Source of the DNA: Halieaceae bacterium
GTDB taxonomy: Bacteria; Pseudomonadota; Gammaproteobacteria; Pseudomonadales; Halieaceae
Length of the DNA: 52,113 nt
Direction: 5' to 3'
Assembly: GCA_016744355.1 (NCBI GenBank)
Contig: JADGEN010000016.1
Location: 1-52,113 of the forward strand
The position numbers were made by a program, and so were the translations under genes. The notes beneath the pieces are model-generated. The model saw only the letters and a program-made list of their open reading frames with translations. It did no database searches and had not been told where the DNA came from. Below are positions 37,594 to 46,853 of the stretch, piece after piece (within the stretch, counting starts at the first letter, position 1; each line of letters begins with the position of its first letter).

Positions 37594-37691
37594 GCGCGCC
37601 CTTTCAGGTAATGGATAACTGTGTGTGGCAGTAACGCGAAAATTCATCACCTCAAACAGATTATTACGTAAACGAAAAAGGTAAGAGATTA

Positions 37692-37907
37692 ATGCCAGCA
37701 ATCAGGTTAAAAGAAAACGAGCCATTCGACATCGCACTGCGTCGCTTCAAGCGTTCATGCGAGAAAGCAGGCGTACTCGCTGAAGTTCGCAAGCGCGAGC
37801 ACTACGAGAAGCCCACCACAGTTCGCAAGCGCGCCTCTGCTGCAGCAGTTAAGCGTCACCTGAAGAAGCTGTCCCGAGAAAACCGCAAGCGCGTTCGTCT
37901 GTACTAA
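37692..37907 (+). CDS. rpsU: 30S ribosomal protein S21
   Basis: 71 residues, exactly the family length. Small, highly basic protein ([26 protein letters not shown]) that binds 16S rRNA near the anti-Shine-Dalgarno region and helps translation initiation. First gene of the macromolecular-synthesis operon with dnaG and rpoD. AAGG precedes the ATG. Confidence 0.98.
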   Translation: MPAIRLKENEPFDIALRRFKRSCEKAGVLAEVRKREHYEKPTTVRKRASAAAVKRHLKKLSRENRKRVRLY

Positions 37908-37930
37908 GCCTTTAGTACCCGACCTTCCCC

Positions 37931-38386
37931 ATGAGCGACACCTCTCTTAGAGACACCATCAAGGCTGCCATGAAGGCGGCCATGCGGGCGAAAGAGAAGG
38001 AACGCCTCGGTACCATCCGGCTTATTCTGGCCGAGTTCAAACGCATTGAAGTCGACGAGCGCATCGAGATTGAAGACGATCGCGCCATTGTTGTGCTCGA
38101 CAAAATGCTCAAGCAGCGTCGTGATTCTGCCACCCAATTCACCGATGCAGGCCGTGAAGAACTGGCCGCCCAGGAAAACCTCGAAATCGGTTTTATCCAG
38201 GAATTTCTACCGACTCAATTGAGCGAAGAAGAACTTATCGAAATGGTTGATGCTGCCATCGCGGCTAGCGATGCCAGCGGCATGCAAGCCATGGGCCCGG
38301 TTATGGGCCAGCTCAAACCCCAACTACAGGGTCGCGCCGACATCGGTGCCGTTAGCCAGATGGTGAAATCCCGTCTAGTCGGCTAA
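37931..38386 (+). CDS. yqeY: GatB/YqeY domain protein
   Basis: 151 residues. Helical protein with the YqeY domain related to the tail of GatB, the subunit of the tRNA-dependent amidotransferase that binds tRNA. Recognised by LRDTIKAAMKAAMRAKEKERLGTIRLI, LIEMVDAAIAASDASGMQAMGPVMG and a C-terminal LVG. Stand-alone YqeY proteins have no firmly known role. Standard place between rpsU and dnaG. Confidence 0.95.
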   Translation: MSDTSLRDTIKAAMKAAMRAKEKERLGTIRLILAEFKRIEVDERIEIEDDRAIVVLDKMLKQRRDSATQFTDAGREELAAQENLEIGFIQEFLPTQLSEEELIEMVDAAIAASDASGMQAMGPVMGQLKPQLQGRADIGAVSQMVKSRLVG

Positions 38387-38398
38387 TATCCTCCTCCT

Positions 38399-40261
38399 AT
38401 GGCAGGATTAATTCCCCAAACATTTCTGGATGACTTACTCGACCGTCTCGACATCGTCGAGGTTGTAGATCGACGCGTCAAACTAAAGAAAACGGGCAAA
38501 AACTACTCCGCTCGCTGCCCATTTCACGACGAAAAAACACCCTCTTTCAGCGTTAACCCCGAAAAGCAATTTTACTACTGCTTTGGCTGCGGCGCCGGTG
38601 GCAATGCCCTGGGCTTTGTCATGGACTACGAAAACCTGGGGTTTCCGCAGGCGGTTGAGAGCCTCGCGGGAAGCGTGGGCATGACCGTGCCACGAGAAGA
38701 GTCACGCCCCGCCACCGGACCCGGGTCCAGCGCCGAAGAGCAGAGCAATCGCCAGCTATATGCGGTCATGGAAGAAGTAGCCAATTACTACAAACGGGAA
38801 TTGCGTAAACATCCCGAGGCCAAGCGGGCCATAAAATATTTAAAAGAACGCGGCCTCACAGGTGTCATCGCGAAAGACTTTGACCTGGGTTTCGCACCTC
38901 CAGGGTGGGACAACCTGATAAAAGCGCTGGGTGACACCGACGACAAACGCGACCTGCTAATGAAGGCAGGCATGTTGGTAGAAAACGATTCAGGCAGAAT
39001 CTATGACCGTTTTCGAGACCGTGTAGTGTTTCCCATACGCGACCAGCGCGGCAGGGTCATCGCATTCGGCGGCCGGGTGCTGGGCGATGACAAACCGAAA
39101 TATCTGAATTCGCCCGAAACCGGTATTTTCTTCAAAGGCCGCGAACTGTATGGCCTGTATCAAGCCAAACAAGCCAACCGCAAACTAGAGCGCGTTTTAG
39201 TTGTCGAGGGCTATATGGACGTGATTGCCCTGGCTCAGCACGGTATCACCAATGCCAGCGCCACTTTGGGCACCGCCACCAGCGCCACGCACCTGCAGCG
39301 CATTTACCGACTCTGCCCGGAAATAGTGTTTTGCTTTGACGGCGATGAGGCCGGGCGCAAGGCGGCCTTTCGGGCCATGGAAAACGCGCTGCCATGCATG
39401 GAAGATGGGCGTCAGGCGCGCTTTCTTTTTCTGCCCGAGGGCGAAGACCCGGATAGCGCTGTGCGAACGGGCGGGGCAGAACAATTCGAAATGCTGCTGG
39501 ACAATGCAACACCGCTGGAAACCTTCCTGTTTGATTCGCTGGCAGAGGGCATCGATATAGGCAGCATGGACGGTCGCGCACGCCTCAGTAAAAAAGCGCT
39601 GCCCTATTTGCGCACCCTGCCAGAGGGTATTTACCGCCAACTTATGTTCCAAGCGCTAGCTGAGCGCACCGGACTCACCACAGAAACCCTGATGAAACTG
39701 GAAGCTCCTCCGGTGCCAAAATCGACCGAGCCCACAGAACCGCCGCCAGATTACCCCGAACCCGAAGACGGCCAAGTCGCGGCACCCAAGCAGCGCCAGG
39801 CAATATCGTCCTCCAACACCCCCTATTCCAGCATCGCCCAGGGCGCCATTGCACTGTTGCTGCACCAGCCCACCGTGGCACAATTAAGCGACCCCGAGAA
39901 GCTGCGCGAACTTGAAGGGGAGGATATCGGCCTGTTGCGGGAACTATTGGAACTGCTGCGCCGACGCCCCGAATCCAACACTGCTATGCTGCTGGGACAC
40001 TGGTATGACACCCCTGAAGGCGATCTACTGAGCCGCCTGGCCGGACAAGAGCGACTTATTCCCACTGAGGGAATTGAGCAGCAGTTCGTGGATACCATTG
40101 AGATGCTGTCGCAATTGCCCCAGCACTCCAGGCTGAGCGCTCAGGTCGACAAACTAAAGCTCACCAACTACGCTGAAGTGAGCGAATTGGAGAAGCAGAG
40201 CCTGCGCGAACTGCTTCAGCGTAAACAACAGCGCGATGCGCAGAAAAATAAGCGCAAATAA
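38399..40261 (+). CDS. dnaG: DNA primase
   Basis: 620 residues. Makes RNA primers at the replication fork. The N-terminal zinc ribbon shows ARCPFHDEKTPSFSVNPEKQ followed by YYCFGCGAGG (about residues 39-65). The Toprim core carries LVVEGYMDVIALAQHG and FCFDGDEAGRKAA, with metal-binding acidic residues. A Pro-rich linker at about 440-475 leads to the C-terminal DnaB-binding helical domain. Starts 12 bp after yqeY. Confidence 0.98.
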   Translation: MAGLIPQTFLDDLLDRLDIVEVVDRRVKLKKTGKNYSARCPFHDEKTPSFSVNPEKQFYYCFGCGAGGNALGFVMDYENLGFPQAVESLAGSVGMTVPREESRPATGPGSSAEEQSNRQLYAVMEEVANYYKRELRKHPEAKRAIKYLKERGLTGVIAKDFDLGFAPPGWDNLIKALGDTDDKRDLLMKAGMLVENDSGRIYDRFRDRVVFPIRDQRGRVIAFGGRVLGDDKPKYLNSPETGIFFKGRELYGLYQAKQANRKLERVLVVEGYMDVIALAQHGITNASATLGTATSATHLQRIYRLCPEIVFCFDGDEAGRKAAFRAMENALPCMEDGRQARFLFLPEGEDPDSAVRTGGAEQFEMLLDNATPLETFLFDSLAEGIDIGSMDGRARLSKKALPYLRTLPEGIYRQLMFQALAERTGLTTETLMKLEAPPVPKSTEPTEPPPDYPEPEDGQVAAPKQRQAISSSNTPYSSIAQGAIALLLHQPTVAQLSDPEKLRELEGEDIGLLRELLELLRRRPESNTAMLLGHWYDTPEGDLLSRLAGQERLIPTEGIEQQFVDTIEMLSQLPQHSRLSAQVDKLKLTNYAEVSELEKQSLRELLQRKQQRDAQKNKRK

Positions 40262-40308
40262 GCCCGAAATTCCTGCCCTGGCGGGTGTTTAGCCGATGAT
40301 ATTTCAGT

Positions 40309-40314
40309 TATAAT
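40309..40314 (+). promoter_or_regulatory. Candidate -10 element upstream of rpoD
   Basis: A perfect TATAAT in the 99-bp dnaG-rpoD gap, 46 bases before the rpoD ATG, with a poor -35. An internal promoter for rpoD here (for example a heat-shock one) is known in E. coli, where it lies inside dnaG. Confidence 0.35.
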
Positions 40315-40360
40315 CGCCGGCTGTTTTTTATACGCCCGCCCACGTAAAGGTGCCCGTTTA

Positions 40361-42175
<1,815 letters not shown>

Positions 42176-42188
42176 AGCTCCTGGCCAC

Positions 42189-42218
42189 AGGTGTGCACAC
42201 TCCTGCGCACCTTTTTTC
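42189..42218 (+). terminator. Rho-independent terminator after rpoD
   Basis: AGGTGTGC (42189-42196) pairs with GCGCACCT (42205-42212; one G-U pair) around an 8-nt loop and runs directly into six T residues. It sits 14 bp after the rpoD stop and closes the rpsU-rpoD operon. Confidence 0.85.
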
Positions 42219-42254
42219 GCAATTTCGCTTGTTCTTTTTTGCTTTCTAGCCAGG

Positions 42255-42284
42255 TTGGGGGCTCAGTGAGTTATCCTCTATACT
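42255..42284 (+). promoter_or_regulatory. Candidate promoter for the CNNM/CBS gene
   Basis: TTGGGG (42255-42260) and TATACT (42279-42284) with an 18-bp spacer, 35 bp before the next gene and after the rpoD terminator. The -35 match is weak. Confidence 0.35.
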
Positions 42285-42319
42285 GTGAACCTCTGACACA
42301 GCAAGAGCCATAAACCTGT

Positions 42320-43354
42320 ATGACACTTCTAATCACCTACCTGCTTATCGCAATTGGTGTCTCTTTCCTCTGCTCCATACTTGAAGCTGTTCTTCTCTCC
42401 GTCACGCCCGCTTACATCGCAAGCCAACTGGCCGAGCGGCCAAAACGCACACAGCCATTGCAGGACACTAAAGACAATCTGGACCAGTCGATTTCCAGCA
42501 TCCTGATACTCAACACGTTTGCCCACACCATGGGCGCAGCAGGGGTAGGTGCACAGGCTGTCAGAGTGTTCGGAGCCCAATGGGAAACCCTGGTCGCGTT
42601 TCTGCTGACTCTGGCCATTCTGTATTTTTCCGAAATTATTCCCAAGACACTGGGGGCGCGATACTGGAAGCAATTAGCCCTGCCCTCGGCCCACGTTATC
42701 CGCTGGCTAATCAAGCTCCTCTATCCACTTGTGTGGCTGTCGGCGAAGCTTACCAACTTGTTTTCCCAAGGCCCTCACTCCAGCGCCATTAGTCGCGAAG
42801 AGCTTGCAGCAATGGCCAGGCTTGGCGCCCGACATGGCGCACTGGGTCCCCAGGAAAGCGAGCTGTTGGAGAACATATTGCAGTTGCGCCACACTAGCAC
42901 CAAAGAAATCCTTACGCCGCGAACAGTGGTCTGCGCGCTAGAGGCCTCTCTGTCAGTGGAACAGGCCCTCGCCGCCCTGAGCGACGTGCCCTTCACCCGC
43001 ATACCTGTATTCGATGACAACCTGGACACAATTCTCGGCCTGGTTTTAAGACCCCAACTCTACGAGGTGGAACGCGATGGCAGTGACAAGAAAGCCCTAC
43101 CGGAACTCGTGTCGCCAATCCATCGCGTATCCGGCGAGCTGCCCGTCCTGAGACTGCTAGATCAGTTTATAAAGCGTCGAGAACACATGTTTTTGGTGGA
43201 AGACGAATATGGCCAAACCGCCGGCATCGTCACCCTGGAGGACGCGGTGGAAACCCTATTAGGGCGTGAGATTATGGACGAGAGCGACACCGTGGAAGAC
43301 ATGCAGGAACTCGCCCGCAGCAAATTTCGCGGGAGACTGCGGGAAACTCGCTAG
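42320..43354 (+). CDS. CNNM (DUF21) and CBS-domain membrane protein
   Basis: 344 residues. The DUF21/CNNM region has three or four membrane segments (residues about 3-28, 60-110, 115-145; FCSILEAVLLS-type start and YFSEIIPKTLGARY). A CBS pair follows (about 190-310; ILTPRTVVCALEASLSVEQAL, MFLVEDEYGQTAGIVTLEDAVETLLG). Proteins of this kind (CorB/YfjD/CNNM) are linked to magnesium or other divalent-cation transport; 'hemolysin' in older annotations is misleading. It lacks the C-terminal CorC/HlyC domain of longer relatives. Confidence 0.9.
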   Translation: MTLLITYLLIAIGVSFLCSILEAVLLSVTPAYIASQLAERPKRTQPLQDTKDNLDQSISSILILNTFAHTMGAAGVGAQAVRVFGAQWETLVAFLLTLAILYFSEIIPKTLGARYWKQLALPSAHVIRWLIKLLYPLVWLSAKLTNLFSQGPHSSAISREELAAMARLGARHGALGPQESELLENILQLRHTSTKEILTPRTVVCALEASLSVEQALAALSDVPFTRIPVFDDNLDTILGLVLRPQLYEVERDGSDKKALPELVSPIHRVSGELPVLRLLDQFIKRREHMFLVEDEYGQTAGIVTLEDAVETLLGREIMDESDTVEDMQELARSKFRGRLRETR

Positions 43355-43383
43355 CACGACTACCAGAGCGCGCCACACTTATA

Positions 43384-43389
43384 TATAAT
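43384..43389 (+). promoter_or_regulatory. Candidate -10 of the tRNA promoter
   Basis: TATAAT followed at once by a GC-rich discriminator (GCCGCC), 18 bases before the mature tRNA, as expected for a stringently controlled tRNA promoter. No good -35 is visible. Confidence 0.4.
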
Positions 43390-43407
43390 GCCGCCTCCCT
43401 ACCCCAA

Positions 43408-43484
43408 GGGCCCATAGCTCAGTTGGTTAGAGCATCCGACTCATAATCGGCAGGTCGAAGGTTCGAGTCCTTCTGGGCCCACCA
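43408..43484 (+). tRNA. tRNA with CAT anticodon, probably tRNA-Ile2 (lysidine-modified)
   Basis: 77-nt cloverleaf with encoded CCA. The acceptor stem GGGCCCA/TGGGCCC has 7 pairs, the T stem GAAGG/CCTTC has 5 pairs, and the anticodon CAT is at 43442-43444; the outermost anticodon-stem pair (T27-C43) is mismatched. Software would often call it tRNA-Met. C4-G69 and C5-G68 pairs, known determinants for TilS, are present, and E. coli has ileX (tRNA-Ile2) next to rpoD in the same place. I therefore favour the AUA-reading tRNA-Ile2. Confidence 0.9.
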
Positions 43485-43507
43485 TTTTTCTTAGGTGCTT
43501 ACCAGTC

Positions 43508-43562
43508 ACATAGGTAACACTTCATTCCGGTACGCCGGCCGCCGAGGACATGGGTAACACTT
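43508..43562. repeat. Two direct copies of ACATRGGTAACACTT, 40 bp apart
   Basis: ACATAGGTAACACTT at 43508-43522 and ACATGGGTAACACTT at 43548-43562 differ at one position. Repeats of this GTGTTACC(C/T)ATGT kind are familiar from ends of IS481/IS3-like insertion sequences. They overlap the end of the degenerate minus-strand frame listed next. Confidence 0.6.
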
Positions 43563-43683
43563 TAGGAGCAAAGGGATTCTCACCCACTGGCTCCACCCTA
43601 TTTTCGCCTTGATCAAAGAAGCCATTCACTGTCACTGCTCGTCCGAGAAAACTCTGCGCCGGGAACAAGATAATATTCCTCCT
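43523..43683 (-). pseudogene. Fragment resembling the 3' end of an insertion-sequence gene
   Basis: On the minus strand a frame is open from 43683 (just after a TAG) to a TGA at 43525-43523. It reads like real protein (LFPAQSFLGRAVTVNGFF, DQGENRVEPVGENPFAPK) but has no ATG start and no upstream part. Its end overlaps the tandem repeats. I take it as the relic of a transposase or passenger gene left after deletion of an element beside the tRNA. The family was not confirmed. Confidence 0.4.
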
Positions 43684-43731
43684 CTACTTGCTTTATGATA
43701 CACAGCCACACACTCATCGAGGCGCAGCAAA

Positions 43732-44532
43732 ATGGATAAAGACTGGACTTACCTGGATGTCAGCCGGGAGGACCGGGTGCTCACGGTGCGATTCGACTCG
43801 GGGAGCAAGGTAAATTGCCTGAGCTATGCAATGATGCGAGAGCTAACGGAATTGGCGACACAGCTACAGGACGACTGTGAGCTCAGCGCGATAATCCTTA
43901 CCGGCCAGGCGCAAATATTCAGTGCTGGCATGGATTTAAGGGACCCTGAGGAAGCAGCGCTCGCCAGCAAAAGCACTGCAGAAAAACGCAAGCTTGTACA
44001 AACCGGACCGAAAATGTGCGCTGCCTGGGAGGCTTTGGAACCTGTGACCATCGCCGCTATAGAAGGCTGGTGTATCGGCGGTGGCATGGCACTTGTCAGC
44101 GCTTGTGACTGGCGGGTTGCTGCCGAGGATGCGTCGCTCTATGTGCCCGAACTCAAACTCGGCATGAACATGAGTTGGCAGAGCGTGCCCCGCTTCATCA
44201 ATTTGATTGGACCGGCCAAAACCAAAGAACTGTTGATCATAGCGGAACCGGTGAAAGCAACAAAGGCCGCACAATGGGGTCTGGTAGATCACCTCACCCC
44301 CCCAAAAGGCGCGCTAGATAAAGCCCGAGAGCTAGCAAACAAAGTAGCGGCCATGCCTCCAATTTCTGTGCGCATGATCAAACAGGGCATCAACAACAGT
44401 GCCAATGCACTCAACAACGCCACAAGCTTCATGGATGCCGACCAGTTTTTACTGGCGCTGGGAACCTCAGATGCAAAAGAAGGCGCGCAAGCTTTTCTGC
44501 AGAAGCGCGTGCCTGAATTTAAAGGGGACTAA
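43732..44532 (+). CDS. Enoyl-CoA hydratase/isomerase (crotonase) family protein
   Basis: 266 residues. Crotonase fold with LTGQAQIFSAGMDLRDP (first oxyanion-hole strand) and AIEGWCIGGGMALVSACDWRVAAEDA (second). The acidic residue in PELKLGM aligns with the first catalytic Glu of hydratases. The following loop reads NMSWQSVPR instead of the common GGGGTQR, so substrate or reaction may differ from classical enoyl-CoA hydratase. Start at 43732 has GAGG 9 bases upstream. Single gene between the IS-like remnant and a convergent DUF454 gene. Confidence 0.88.
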   Translation: MDKDWTYLDVSREDRVLTVRFDSGSKVNCLSYAMMRELTELATQLQDDCELSAIILTGQAQIFSAGMDLRDPEEAALASKSTAEKRKLVQTGPKMCAAWEALEPVTIAAIEGWCIGGGMALVSACDWRVAAEDASLYVPELKLGMNMSWQSVPRFINLIGPAKTKELLIIAEPVKATKAAQWGLVDHLTPPKGALDKARELANKVAAMPPISVRMIKQGINNSANALNNATSFMDADQFLLALGTSDAKEGAQAFLQKRVPEFKGD

Positions 44533-44608
44533 GCGTTAAAATCGCAAAATTGGGAATTTGAACTCTCTGCTATTTACTGTGTAGAGCGATTCTCGGGAAC
44601 TCCCTGAC

Positions 44609-44623
44609 GCCTCGGCGAGAGGC
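44609..44623. repeat. Small hairpin between the crotonase and DUF454 genes
   Basis: GCCTC-GGCGA-GAGGC, a 5-bp GC-rich stem with a 5-nt loop in the gap between convergent genes. No T-run, so a terminator role is doubtful. Confidence 0.35.
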
Positions 44624-44624
44624 T

Positions 44625-45002
44625 TCACCCCTGGCTGCAGGCCCGGCAGGTTCTAATCGACATTACCGTGACGCAACCCAGTGTCATAAAGCCCACAGTG
44701 GCCAATCGAAGCACTGGATCCTGCATAACAAAAGTCACTGACGCCCCGCCTGCCAGCAGCATGGACATGAGGGCCACGACCTTAATACGCAGGGAAATGC
44801 AGCGCCGCTGCTCCCAGTTCTGCAACAGGGGACCAAACAACTGGCTGCCCAGCAGGCGTCTATGCCACTTTTCAGAAGAGCGGGCAAAAAACCAGGCCGC
44901 TAATATCAAAAATGGCGTGGTGGGAAGCCCCGGCAACAGCACGCCCAAGATGGCCAGCGCCAGAAAGAACAGACCCAGGGGTTTGTAGACCACCCGCTTC
45001 AT
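44625..45002 (-). CDS. DUF454 (YbaN-like) inner-membrane protein
   Basis: 125 residues. Opens with KPLGLFFLALAILGVLLPGLPTTPFLILAAWFFARSSEKWH, the DUF454 signature, followed by LLGSQLFGPLLQNWEQ and two further hydrophobic segments (about 72-110). Integral membrane protein of unknown function; E. coli YbaN and Pseudomonas relatives share the pattern. Confidence 0.88.
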   Translation of the reverse strand: MKRVVYKPLGLFFLALAILGVLLPGLPTTPFLILAAWFFARSSEKWHRRLLGSQLFGPLLQNWEQRRCISLRIKVVALMSMLLAGGASVTFVMQDPVLRLATVGFMTLGCVTVMSIRTCRACSQG

Positions 45003-45041
45003 AGAGTGGAGACTTGGAGCTGACCGTGACCTACCTCTAAT

Positions 45042-45311
45042 TCAGCTAGCACGCCAGCCGCTCTCAACTTCCGGGTCGGAGTTTATATCTGCGCTCTTAC
45101 CGCATACCACCACAACGCGTTCTGAGGAAATTTCTGTGTGCGCGGCTATGTCATGAGCCTGAAAGGACGCAGAAGCTCCATCCGCCTTGGCATCACGAAG
45201 AAACTTTAGAATCACACCCTCGTGGATCTTGAATTTCACCCAACGATACAGAGCAATATGCCCGGCAATTGTTACCACAACTACAAGGGCAATAATAATC
45301 TCTGATTTCAT
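45042..45311 (-). CDS. Small membrane-anchored protein, unknown function
   Basis: 89 residues. An N-terminal transmembrane helix (EIIIALVVVVTIAGHIALY, residues 3-21) is followed by a soluble part that looks like a small winged-helix unit (GVILKFLRDAK, then IAAHTEISSERVVVVCGKSADI). Charged C-terminus. Such proteins occur in marine gammaproteobacteria as conserved hypotheticals. A DNA-binding role for a membrane-tethered domain is only a guess. Upstream of the DUF454 gene on the same strand. Confidence 0.65.
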   Translation of the reverse strand: MKSEIIIALVVVVTIAGHIALYRWVKFKIHEGVILKFLRDAKADGASASFQAHDIAAHTEISSERVVVVCGKSADINSDPEVESGWRAS

Positions 45312-45362
45312 TCTTGCAGCCTAATTCTCTTTCCCGATGACATCTGGTGACTATTGGTGGCG

Positions 45363-45938
45363 CTATTTAGAATCCGCTCGACCCATAAATTTACGCTCTT
45401 CTATACTCACTTTAATCGTATCGCCGGTAGCAATATACTCAGGTACCTGCACAGTCAGGCCGGTGGATAACAATGCTGGCTTGGTCCTCGATGTTGCAGA
45501 GGCACCTTTGACAGATGGATCGGTCTCCGTAATCTGGAGCTCTACATTATTGGGTAAATCAAGCCCTACAGGGGAATCGTTAACAATAACGACATGTATC
45601 CCCTCTGTTGTCTCGTTGAAGAAAAGAACCTCATCCTCGATAGACTCTTTGTTCAGGTTATAGGGCGTGTAGTTTTCATTGTCCATAAAGACATACTCAT
45701 CCCCATCGATATAGGAAAACATAACTGCCCGACGAAACAGGTCACCCAGATTAAGCATGTCAGAGTCCTTAAAGGTCTCGTCAATTTTGTTATTGGTGAC
45801 TACGTCGTACATACGCATACGGTATAGGCTACCGCCGGCACGCCCCTGGGGGACGGAACGCTCAATATCCTTCACAATGTAGGTATTGCCGTTATATTCG
45901 ATAGCGGTGTTCTTTTTAATTTCACTTGCCTTTGGCAT
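45363..45938 (-). CDS. efpL: Elongation factor P-like protein EfpL (YeiP)
   Basis: 191 residues. Three-domain EF-P fold: KOW-like domain 1 (to about 65), then two OB domains. It ends [23 protein letters not shown] (here [15 protein letters not shown]), [27 protein letters not shown], like E. coli YeiP. The tip loop is QGRAGGS with Arg33, which places it in the EfpL branch, not EF-P proper with Lys34. EfpL relieves ribosome stalling at proline-containing and other difficult sequences. Divergent from the YqhA-type gene. Confidence 0.93.
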   Translation of the reverse strand: MPKASEIKKNTAIEYNGNTYIVKDIERSVPQGRAGGSLYRMRMYDVVTNNKIDETFKDSDMLNLGDLFRRAVMFSYIDGDEYVFMDNENYTPYNLNKESIEDEVLFFNETTEGIHVVIVNDSPVGLDLPNNVELQITETDPSVKGASATSRTKPALLSTGLTVQVPEYIATGDTIKVSIEERKFMGRADSK

Positions 45939-46150
45939 TTTCTCTGTCCCTGAAATGATTACTTATACAAAGCCTTCAAAAGCGACCGGCCAATTGAGAA
46001 CCTGATGCACCTAAAAGTATAAGAAATAGTAAACGGGTATTGAGAGGATATCTACCTTGGTAATCCGTGAATAGTTCAAACGGTTTTGGCAGAGGTTCAG
46101 TTTCGGGTACAATGCCGCAAAACAGCAACCCGAAACACAAGCAGCAAATT

Positions 46151-46696
46151 ATGAGCAGCGACACCCCCGCAAAAATGACGCCCCTCTCCACCCTTATCTT
46201 CAGTTCACGCTGGCTGCAGCTCCCGCTGTATCTGGGACTGATTATCGCCCAGGGGGTATACGTCATCCTCTTTATGAAAGAACTGATCCACCTGATCAGC
46301 GGGGCCACATCTTTGAGCGAGCAGCTGATCATGCTGGCGGTGCTGGGGTTGATCGATGTGGTGATGATCTCCAACCTATTGGTAATGGTAATTGTGGGTG
46401 GCTACGAGACGTTTGTATCCAGACTGAGGCTTCAGGGACACCCCGACCAACCCGAATGGCTCAGTCACGTAAATGCCACCGTACTGAAAGTAAAACTTGC
46501 GATGGCTATCATCGGTATCAGCTCGATACACCTCCTGAAGACATTTATTGCAATCAGTGCACTGGGTACTGATGACTCCGGTTACACCACGGAGGGAGTT
46601 ATGTGGCAGACGATTATCCACGTGGTGTTTATTCTGTCGGCGATGGGTATCGCCTGGACGGACTATTTGATGTCTAAGACCCTGAAAGGGCACTAG
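46151..46696 (+). CDS. UPF0114 (YqhA-type) inner-membrane protein
   Basis: 181 residues from the ATG at 46151. It follows the YqhA pattern: SRWLQLPLYLGLIIAQGVYV, a second segment around LLVMVIVGGYETFVSRL, then AIIGISSIHLLKTFI and a final hydrophobic helix, four membrane segments in all. Function unknown. The start is uncertain: in-frame GTG 46067 and ATG 46112 lie upstream, none with a good ribosome site; the shortest fits the family N-terminus best. Confidence 0.85.
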   Translation: MSSDTPAKMTPLSTLIFSSRWLQLPLYLGLIIAQGVYVILFMKELIHLISGATSLSEQLIMLAVLGLIDVVMISNLLVMVIVGGYETFVSRLRLQGHPDQPEWLSHVNATVLKVKLAMAIIGISSIHLLKTFIAISALGTDDSGYTTEGVMWQTIIHVVFILSAMGIAWTDYLMSKTLKGH

Positions 46697-46730
46697 ACCC
46701 CGATAGACAGTAACCTTTCCGCCCCCCACA

Positions 46731-46749
46731 TAAGCGCGACAGGCGCTTA
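46731..46749. terminator. Hairpin after the YqhA-type gene
   Basis: TAAGCGC-GACAG-GCGCTTA, a perfect 7-bp stem 35 bp after the stop codon. No clear T-run follows, so termination is only possible. Confidence 0.35.
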
Positions 46750-46853
46750 CAGTCGTTCTCATCCAAGCTTTCAGGTGTTAATCTTTTAAAACCCTCAGTA
46801 CTGTGCAGTTTCTGCAGAGTAACTATTGAATGCGCCGAAAAAGGACTTTTGAA

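Larger units (their letters stand above)
37076..37691. other. 616-bp intergenic region between tsaD and rpsU
   Basis: The only long gene-free stretch in the window. It holds, left to right, the tsaD promoter region, a 26-bp-stem hairpin (37240-37313), an AT-richer spacer with an imperfect inverted repeat (37358-37367 against 37391-37400, 8 of 10 matching), a 27-bp-stem hairpin (37425-37500), and the rpsU promoter and leader. The translated frames here are the hairpin arms read through and look non-coding. No transposase is present. Confidence 0.85.

Noticed and set aside
37017..37701. Several open frames across the tsaD-rpsU spacer
   Set aside because: They mostly translate the two inverted repeats and their flanks; no ribosome sites and no protein-like pattern.
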